Origin: Hydrogenothermus marinus
Lineage (GTDB): Bacteria > Aquificota > Aquificia > Aquificales > Hydrogenothermaceae
Reading direction: 5' to 3'
Assembly (NCBI RefSeq): GCF_003688665.1
Contig: NZ_REFO01000010.1
Coordinates: 372,001-436,000 of the forward strand
Length of the DNA: 64,000 nt
The number at the start of each line of letters is the position of its first letter. Within the stretch, counting starts at the first letter, position 1. The notes under the pieces were generated by a model, which saw nothing but the letters and a program-made list of their open reading frames with translations, made no database searches and was not told the DNA's origin. Made by a program: the position numbers and the translations under genes. Below are positions 58,077 to 64,000 of the stretch, piece by piece.

Positions 58077-58952
58077 TTACTTTAAAGCTTCTGCAGCGTT
58101 AACAATATCAATTAATTCAGTTGTAATAGATTCTTGTCTTGCTTTATTAAAGATAATAGTCCATCTTCTTATAGCTTCACCTGCATTTCTTGTTGCATTA
58201 TCCATTGCAAGCATTCTTGCTGCATGTTCTGCAGTTAAAGATTCAACCATTGCTCTATAAAGTTGAAAGTCTATATACTGAATTAAAAGATTTTCTAATA
58301 CTGCTTCTTTAGTTGGCTCAATATTATATTGAACCATTTTATCTATTTTTTCTAAATCTATTTTAGGTTCTATAGGGAATAACTTTCTTACTTTTGTTTC
58401 ATAAGTAGCAGTTGTAATTAATTCATTGTTAATTATATATATAGCATCAGTTTCTTCTTTTATATATCTTTCTGAAAGAATACTTCCAACTTTTGAAGTA
58501 AATGTTAAGTTTACATTATCTCTATATATATCTTCATATTCAGCAATAATGTTATATCCTTTATTTTTGAAAAATTGAACTGCTTTTCTTCCAAAAAGTA
58601 TTAAACTAACATTTTTACCTTCTTCTTCTAAATGTTGAACATCTTTAACTACTTTTTTTATAACATTTGAGTTAAAAGCTCCTGCAAGACCTCTATCTGC
58701 TGTTACTACTACATAATCTACTTTTTTTTCTTCTCTTATTCTTAAAAGAGGATGTGCTTCAGGATCCACATGCATTCCAAGATCATTTATAAGCTCATAA
58801 AGTTTCTCAGAATAAGGTCTTGTAGCTTGGAGCTGTATCTGAGCTTTTCTAAGTTTAGCTGCAGATACAGCTTTCATAGCTTTTGTTATTCTTTGCGTAT
58901 TTTTAATACCTTGTATTTTCCTTTTTATATCCCTTGTTGAGAGTTTTGCCAT
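58077..58952 (-). CDS. atpG: ATP synthase F1 subunit gamma
   Basis: The central rotor shaft, 291 residues, with the conserved ends RIKGIKNTQRITKAMKAVSA-like (here RKIQGIKNTQRITKAMKAV) and the C-terminal NKARQESITTELIDIVNAAE. Both ends form the coiled coil within the hexamer. It lies 12 bases after atpA and 23 before atpD. Confidence 0.97.
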   Translation of the reverse strand: MAKLSTRDIKRKIQGIKNTQRITKAMKAVSAAKLRKAQIQLQATRPYSEKLYELINDLGMHVDPEAHPLLRIREEKKVDYVVVTADRGLAGAFNSNVIKKVVKDVQHLEEEGKNVSLILFGRKAVQFFKNKGYNIIAEYEDIYRDNVNLTFTSKVGSILSERYIKEETDAIYIINNELITTATYETKVRKLFPIEPKIDLEKIDKMVQYNIEPTKEAVLENLLIQYIDFQLYRAMVESLTAEHAARMLAMDNATRNAGEAIRRWTIIFNKARQESITTELIDIVNAAEALK

Positions 58953-58964
58953 TTTTTACCTCTC

Positions 58965-60476
58965 TTAAAAAGCAACTTTTTGTTTGAATTCTTTTATAGC
59001 TTCATCAAGTTTTGCTTTTATTTCATCATTTAATTGTTTTTCAGTTCTTATAAGTTCTAATATCTCAGGATGTTCATTATCTAAGAATACATAAAACTCT
59101 TGCTCAAACTTTTGAATAGCTTCAACAGGAACATCATCAAGATAACCATTAACTCCTGCATAAATAATAGCTACTTGTTTTTCTACTGGTACCGGTTTAT
59201 TTGGTGGCTGTTTTAGGAGTTCAACCATTCTTTGACCTCTTGCAATCTGTCTTTGAGTAGCTTTGTCAAGTTCAGATGCAAACTGAACAAAGGCTTCAAG
59301 CTCTCTAAACTGAGCAAGTTCAAGTCTTAAAGTACCAGCCACTTGTTTCATTGCTTTTATCTGAGCTGCACCACCAACCCTTGATACAGAAAGACCAACA
59401 TTAATAGCAGGTCTTATACCTTTGTTAAATAAATCTGTTTCAAGGAATATCTGACCATCAGTAATAGATATAACGTTTGTAGGTACATAAGCAGCAACAT
59501 CACCTGCTTGAGTTTCAATAATTGGAAGTGCTGTTAATGAGCCTGCTCCAAGATCGTCATTAAGTTTAGCTGCTCTTTCAAGAAGTCTTGAATGAAGATA
59601 GAAAACATCACCAGGATAAGCTTCCCTTCCTGGAGGTCTTCTTAAAAGAAGTGATAACTGTCTATATGCATATGCATGCTTTGTTAAATCATCATATATT
59701 ACAAGTGCATGCATTCCATTATCTCTAAAGTATTCAGCAATTGTACAACCAACGAATGGAGCTATGTATTGCATAGTTGCAGGATCTGAAGCTGTAGCAG
59801 CTACTACAGTTGTATATTCCATTGCTCCATGTTTTTGAAGAGTTTCAACAACTTGTCTTACAACCCCTCTTTTTTGTCCTATTGCAACATATACACAGTA
59901 AACATTTTCACCTTTTTGGTTAAGAATTGTATCTATGGCAATTGTTGTTTTACCTGTAGATCTATCACCAATAATTAATTCCCTTTGTCCTCTTCCTATA
60001 GGTATCATTGCATCTATTGCTTTAATACCAGTTTGAAGAGGTTCATGAACAGATTTTCTTTTTACAACACCTGGTGCAATTTTCTCAACAGGTGAATAAT
60101 ATGCTATATCTTCAAGTTCTCCTTTTCCATCTATAGGTCTTCCTATACCATCAACAACTCTTCCTACAAGTCCCTTTCCTACAGGAACTTCTAATATTTT
60201 TCCAGTTCTTTTTACAGTAGAACCTTCTTTTATTAAACTTTCATCTCCAAGTAAAACAGCTCCAACACTATCTTCTTCAAGGTTAAACACAACTCCAGTT
60301 AAACCATTTTCAAAATCAAGCATTTCACCCATTACTGCTTTTTCAAGACCAAAAACCTTAGCGACACCATCTCCAACCTGAACAACTGTTCCAACTTCTT
60401 CTAAGTTTGCAGTAGCTTCAAACTCTTCAAGTTGTTTTTTTAAGCTTTCTACTATTTCTTCACTTCTTATTGTCAT
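58965..60476 (-). CDS. atpA: ATP synthase F1 subunit alpha
   Basis: The non-catalytic hexamer subunit, 503 residues, with P-loop [38 protein letters not shown] and the [10 protein letters not shown] region. It has an excellent family match along its length and follows atpH by 20 bases. Confidence 0.98.
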   Translation of the reverse strand: MTIRSEEIVESLKKQLEEFEATANLEEVGTVVQVGDGVAKVFGLEKAVMGEMLDFENGLTGVVFNLEEDSVGAVLLGDESLIKEGSTVKRTGKILEVPVGKGLVGRVVDGIGRPIDGKGELEDIAYYSPVEKIAPGVVKRKSVHEPLQTGIKAIDAMIPIGRGQRELIIGDRSTGKTTIAIDTILNQKGENVYCVYVAIGQKRGVVRQVVETLQKHGAMEYTTVVAATASDPATMQYIAPFVGCTIAEYFRDNGMHALVIYDDLTKHAYAYRQLSLLLRRPPGREAYPGDVFYLHSRLLERAAKLNDDLGAGSLTALPIIETQAGDVAAYVPTNVISITDGQIFLETDLFNKGIRPAINVGLSVSRVGGAAQIKAMKQVAGTLRLELAQFRELEAFVQFASELDKATQRQIARGQRMVELLKQPPNKPVPVEKQVAIIYAGVNGYLDDVPVEAIQKFEQEFYVFLDNEHPEILELIRTEKQLNDEIKAKLDEAIKEFKQKVAF

Positions 60477-60496
60477 CTATTAACCTCCTTTTAATC

Positions 60497-61042
60497 TTAT
60501 CTTGTTAAGTTATAAGCAAGTTTATTTAAAAATGATTTTATTGAAGCATCTAATATATAACTTCCTGCTTTAACTACTATTCCACCAATAATTGATGGAT
60601 CTTTCTTAATTTCAAACTCTACTTTTTTACCAATTTTTTTCTCTAAAATATCTTTTACTTCTTTTATTTCATCTTCTTCTATCTCATAAGCAGTAATTAT
60701 TTCCCCTTTTACAGTCCCAAAGAATTTTTCTATTTCAAATCTAAATTCTTTTGATAAAACTTTTAAAAGATTTGCTCTATTTACTTTTGTAATATATTTA
60801 ACAGCCTCTAAAACAGTTTCATTTATATTATTTTCTTTGCCAAATTTGTCTAAAAATTCTAATTTTTTGTTTACATCTAATTTAGGCTCTAATAAAAAAT
60901 TCCTAAAATCTTTATTTTTTTTGTATAAAAATTGGAAAAGCTCTAAATCATCAGCTGCTTTTAATAAAATAGCTTCTTCTTTTGGAAGTTTATTTAAAAG
61001 AACTTTCACAACCCTTTTTAATAGCTTTTTATCTATCTTCAT
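60497..61042 (-). CDS. atpH: ATP synthase F1 subunit delta
   Basis: The peripheral-stalk connector, 181 residues. The sequence is divergent, but the C-terminal DPSIIGGIVVKAGSYILDASI is the family mark. It begins directly after the atpF stop. Confidence 0.93.
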   Translation of the reverse strand: MKIDKKLLKRVVKVLLNKLPKEEAILLKAADDLELFQFLYKKNKDFRNFLLEPKLDVNKKLEFLDKFGKENNINETVLEAVKYITKVNRANLLKVLSKEFRFEIEKFFGTVKGEIITAYEIEEDEIKEVKDILEKKIGKKVEFEIKKDPSIIGGIVVKAGSYILDASIKSFLNKLAYNLTR

Positions 61043-61576
61043 TTATGCCTCCAGTTGTTTTATCGTTCTTTTTACTATTTGTTTATTAACTTCAGGATTA
61101 ATAGACTGTTTTACAAGTTGTTGAGAGACTTCAAGGGCTTTTTCTGCTGCATATTTTTTAAGTTTTGCTTTTGCTTTTTTCACTTCTATCTCAACACTTT
61201 CTTGGGCTTGTTGTTTTATTCTTTCTGCAATTTCTTTTGCTTCATTTATTATTGCTTCTTTTTCTTGTTTTGCAGTTTCCTCTGCAAGTTTTATATTTTC
61301 TTTATACTTTATATTTGCTTCTTCTAATCTTTGTTTAGCTTCTTGTAATGCTTTTTCACTTTCTAATTTTGCTTTTTTGGCTTCTTCAATCATTGTTTCT
61401 ATAGATTTTTTTCTATTAGAAAAGTATTTAACAATATATTTTTTAGCTATTATAAATACTAATGTAAATAGAATGATAGTATTTATTAATTTCCAGATAA
61501 ATGCTGAGTCAGCACCACCCTCAGATGCTATAGAAGTTCCAATTATAAATAAAGAAAACATTAATGCTTTTCTCAT
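61043..61576 (-). CDS. atpF: ATP synthase Fo subunit b with possible signal peptide
   Basis: A 177-residue peripheral-stalk subunit: one membrane helix (about 29-46) and a long Lys/Glu/Ala-rich coiled coil. In front is an extra hydrophobic segment ending TSIAS, which looks like a cleavable signal peptide. It overlaps the b' gene by four bases. Confidence 0.92.
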   Translation of the reverse strand: MRKALMFSLFIIGTSIASEGGADSAFIWKLINTIILFTLVFIIAKKYIVKYFSNRKKSIETMIEEAKKAKLESEKALQEAKQRLEEANIKYKENIKLAEETAKQEKEAIINEAKEIAERIKQQAQESVEIEVKKAKAKLKKYAAEKALEVSQQLVKQSINPEVNKQIVKRTIKQLEA

Positions 61577-62022
61577 GCTGCTTTCTCCTTAGGAATAATT
61601 TTTTCTACTATTTCTTTTGAAATTTCTTCTATTACTTTATCAATTTTTTCTTTTTCTTCTTCTACAATTTTTTCAATTTTTTGTTTTTCTTTTTCTATAA
61701 GTTTCTCAGCTTCTTCTGTTGCAGATTTTAAAATACTAGATGCAAGTTCATTTGCTTCTTTTTTAGAAATTTCCATTATTTTTTTAGCTTCTTCCTTAGA
61801 TTCATTTAGTAATTTTTCCACTTCTTGAAGAATTTTTTCTACTTCTTTATTATTTTTTTCAGCTTCTGCTAATAAAGATGAAACTGTGTTTTCTCTTTCT
61901 TGATATAATTCAAGATAAGGATCAAAAAATATTTTTTTCATTACAAACATAAATATTAAGAATAAAAACAATTGTATAAACAAAGTAATATCTGGTATCA
62001 CACCAACATGAATATGCTCCAC
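61573..62022 (-). CDS. atpF': ATP synthase Fo subunit b'
   Basis: A 149-residue second b-type subunit with one N-terminal membrane helix (about 12-30) and a charged coiled coil ending in IVEKIIPKEKAA. Two different b genes mean a b-b' heterodimer, as in Aquifex and phototrophs. It is the first gene of the atp run here; atpB and atpE are elsewhere. Confidence 0.92.
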   Translation of the reverse strand: MEHIHVGVIPDITLFIQLFLFLIFMFVMKKIFFDPYLELYQERENTVSSLLAEAEKNNKEVEKILQEVEKLLNESKEEAKKIMEISKKEANELASSILKSATEEAEKLIEKEKQKIEKIVEEEKEKIDKVIEEISKEIVEKIIPKEKAA

Positions 62023-62149
62023 AGTTTTCCTCCATTAAATATTTAATCTAAATTATATTAACATAGAAAATAGCAATTTTTCAAAATCTAATAAAATATA
62101 TTTAAAGATGATAAAATTTATAATTTAAGATATCAAGTTGAGGTAAAAA

Positions 62150-62797
62150 ATGCCATATAGACTTTATCAAGAAGAAAAACAAAAAGCTGTAAATGTATTA
62201 AATGATATAAAAGTAAAACTTTATAATAAAGGTTGGTTCCCTGCAACAAGTGGGAATCTTTCCTATAAACTTCATGATAACCCTCTATATTTTGCAATTA
62301 CAAGTAGTGGAAAAGACAAAGGAACTGTGACCCATGAAGATGTTATATTTGTTGATAAAGATGCAAATCCAATAGAAAAAACAAAGTTAAAACCTTCGGC
62401 CGAAACAAAAATACATTCTCAAGTTTATCAAAGAACAGATGCGGGAATGGTTATCCATATTCATACTGTCAATAATAATTTTATATCTGAAATTTATTTT
62501 GAAGATGGTTTTGTACCTATTAAAAACTTAGAAATGATAAAAGCCCTTGATATATGGAAAGAAAATGCTTATATAGAAATTCCAATTATTGAAAACTTTT
62601 TTGATTTAAATAAACTTGCAGAAGAAGCTGGAAAAGCTTTAAATCCAGAGGTGCCAGCTATTTTAATAAGAAATCACGGTATTTATGCTTGGGGAAGGAA
62701 TGAGTTTGAAGCAAAAAGACATATAGAAGCTTTTGAATTTATGTTTGAATATATGAAAGATTTAATACTTTTTAAAGGTAGTAAAAATATTTTTTAA
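62150..62797 (+). CDS. mtnB: Methylthioribulose-1-phosphate dehydratase
   Basis: A class II aldolase-fold zinc enzyme of the methionine salvage pathway. The motifs are PATSGNLSYK, the zinc ligands His103 and His105 in VIHIHTVN and the third in IRNHGIYAWG. The length is 215 residues. GAGG precedes the ATG. It is followed by mtnD. Confidence 0.95.
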   Translation: MPYRLYQEEKQKAVNVLNDIKVKLYNKGWFPATSGNLSYKLHDNPLYFAITSSGKDKGTVTHEDVIFVDKDANPIEKTKLKPSAETKIHSQVYQRTDAGMVIHIHTVNNNFISEIYFEDGFVPIKNLEMIKALDIWKENAYIEIPIIENFFDLNKLAEEAGKALNPEVPAILIRNHGIYAWGRNEFEAKRHIEAFEFMFEYMKDLILFKGSKNIF

Positions 62798-62810
62798 GGA
62801 GGTGTTGAAA

Positions 62811-63350
62811 ATGCCAAGGCTTGTATTTAGAAACTCAGGAAAAGTTGTTGAGGATATAAATGAAATAAAATCATTTTTAGACAAGTATGGAGTTTTATAT
62901 GAAAGATGGGGAGTTGATAGACTTCCACAAAATTTAATTGAAAATTATGAATTAACAGAAGAAGAACAAAAAGCAATAATAGACGCTTATAAAGAAGAAC
63001 TTGAAAGATTGAAAAAAGAAAAAGGATATATTACAGAAGATATAGTAGTATTATCTGAAAAAACACCTAATCTTGAAAACTTATTAGAAAAATTTAAAAA
63101 AGAACATCATCATGTAGATGATGAAGTTAGATTTGTAGTACATGGTAGTGGAGTATTTCCTTTAAAGCTGGATGGAGAAATTGTGGAAGTATGGATTGAG
63201 GCAGGAGATTTAATAGTAGTACCAGCTGGTACAAGACATTGGTTTGAACTTGATGAAAATAGAAAAATAAAATGTATAAGAGTGTTTAAGACACCTGCAG
63301 GCTGGGAAGCTATATATGATGAAAACTGCAAAGCAACAATGAAAGATTAA
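62811..63350 (+). CDS. mtnD: Acireductone dioxygenase
   Basis: A cupin that oxidises the acireductone of methionine salvage, using Fe or Ni. The metal ligands are in EHHHVDDEVRF and GTRHWFEL. I start at the ATG at 62811, eight bases after GGAGG; GTG and TTG upstream in frame sit inside or against that site. The protein has 179 residues. Confidence 0.95.
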   Translation: MPRLVFRNSGKVVEDINEIKSFLDKYGVLYERWGVDRLPQNLIENYELTEEEQKAIIDAYKEELERLKKEKGYITEDIVVLSEKTPNLENLLEKFKKEHHHVDDEVRFVVHGSGVFPLKLDGEIVEVWIEAGDLIVVPAGTRHWFELDENRKIKCIRVFKTPAGWEAIYDENCKATMKD

Positions 63351-63363
63351 ATGGAGGAAAAAA

Positions 63364-64000
63364 ATGGGTTTATTAGAAGGTAAAAAAGCTTTAGTACTTG
63401 GTATTGCAAATAAAAGAAGTATAGCTTATGGAATTGCAAAAGTTTTTAAACAAGAAGGAGCAGAAATAGGAATTAATTATTTAAATGAAAAGTTTGAGAA
63501 AAAATTAAAACCTATATCTGAAGAACTTGGAGCAACTATTTTTCATAAACTTGATGTTTCCTCAGATGAGGAGATTGAGGAATTTTTTAATGTTGTTAAA
63601 GAAAAATGGGAAGTTGTTGATATTATTATTCATTCTATAGCTTACGCAAATAAGGAATATCTTAAAGATTATTATTATAGAGTAGATAGACAGTCTTTTT
63701 TACAAGCTATGGATATAAGTGTTTATTCTTTTACAGCTCTTGCAAGACAGTTTTTACCAATATTAAATGAAGGTGGAAGTTTATTAACCTTATCTTATTA
63801 TGGAGCAGAAAAAGTAATATATAACTATAATGTTATGGGAGTTGCAAAAGCAGCACTTGAAGCATCTGTAAGATATCTTGCAAGAGATTTAGGAGAGATA
63901 AAAAAAGTTAGAGTGAATGCAATTTCTGCAGGTCCTATTAAGACAGTAGCAGCAAGTGGTATTGATCAATTTTCTGCAATTCAAAAGATGTCTGAAGAAA
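63364..64000 (+). CDS. fabI: Enoyl-ACP reductase FabI, 3' partial
   Basis: NADH-dependent reductase of the last step of fatty acid elongation. The first 212 residues are visible: GLLEGKKALVLGIANKRSIA at the N-terminus, the Ser/Ala of HSIAYA, and the Tyr-six-Lys motif YNVMGVAK of FabI, then RVNAISAGPIKT. The gene runs off the window edge. Confidence 0.96.
   Translation, partial: MGLLEGKKALVLGIANKRSIAYGIAKVFKQEGAEIGINYLNEKFEKKLKPISEELGATIFHKLDVSSDEEIEEFFNVVKEKWEVVDIIIHSIAYANKEYLKDYYYRVDRQSFLQAMDISVYSFTALARQFLPILNEGGSLLTLSYYGAEKVIYNYNVMGVAKAALEASVRYLARDLGEIKKVRVNAISAGPIKTVAASGIDQFSAIQKMSEE

Overview
AT-rich, tightly packed bacterial chromosome. Gene content points to a hydrogen-oxidising thermophile of the Aquificota, most likely Hydrogenothermaceae (Sulfurihydrogenibium/Persephonella-like). 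The evidence is two NiFe hydrogenases with a full maturation and nickel-import set, paired b and b' ATP synthase genes, split complex I clusters, and a DNA gyrase A without a recognisable GyrA box. The taxon is an inference from gene content, not from a database search.

Layout. 1-1.1 kb: end of an oligopeptide-type ABC ATPase and a membrane-anchored rhodanese. 1.5-2.3 kb: a frameshifted membrane cytochrome c gene. 2.4-16.1 kb, minus strand: one long run that starts with an exported membrane-bound NiFe hydrogenase (small, large and cytochrome b subunits). After an internal hairpin terminator it continues with a maturation protease, a degenerate HypF paralogue, hypC, hypD, hypE, hypA, a nickel/cobalt ECF importer (cbiM, PDGLE protein, cbiQ, cbiO) and a normal hypF. 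16.2-19.9 kb: a second operon of hypB, a TetR-family regulator and a cytosolic group-2-like hydrogenase (small and large subunits). Palindromes of the form AATGAATATTCATT sit at the predicted start sites of both hydrogenase operons, and a looser version lies before the cytochrome gene, so the TetR protein probably controls all three.

20-30.7 kb: housekeeping genes (pyrB, murF, a methyltransferase, rlmB, gyrA, a ZIP transporter, dapD, a Yip1 protein, metF, a VanZ protein, gmk). 30.7-38.2 kb: nuoHIJKLMN on the minus strand, divergent from metG-nuoE-nuoF and a TPR protein (38.3-43.2 kb). 43.1-54.8 kb: DNA repair (family 4 UDG, RadA, endonuclease V), tRNA-Cys, dxs, an aminotransferase, pgi, panC, thrB, hldD, accB, efp and tmk. 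55-56.2 kb: a tRNA Thr-Tyr-Gly operon and a divergent tRNA-Gly(GCC), with an IS1-family element inserted between their two promoters. 56.3-62 kb: ATP synthase genes atpF'-F-H-A-G-D (no atpC) and a Cys-rich lipoprotein gene whose 5' end contains the operon's terminator. 62.1-64 kb: mtnB, mtnD and the start of fabI.

The most novel material is in the hydrogenase region: a HypF-like protein that keeps the exact zinc-finger spacing but has lost the catalytic motifs, a large subunit that ends at the last metal-ligand motif and so needs no protease, Asn in place of a conserved cluster-ligand Cys in both small subunits, and a shared TetR operator.
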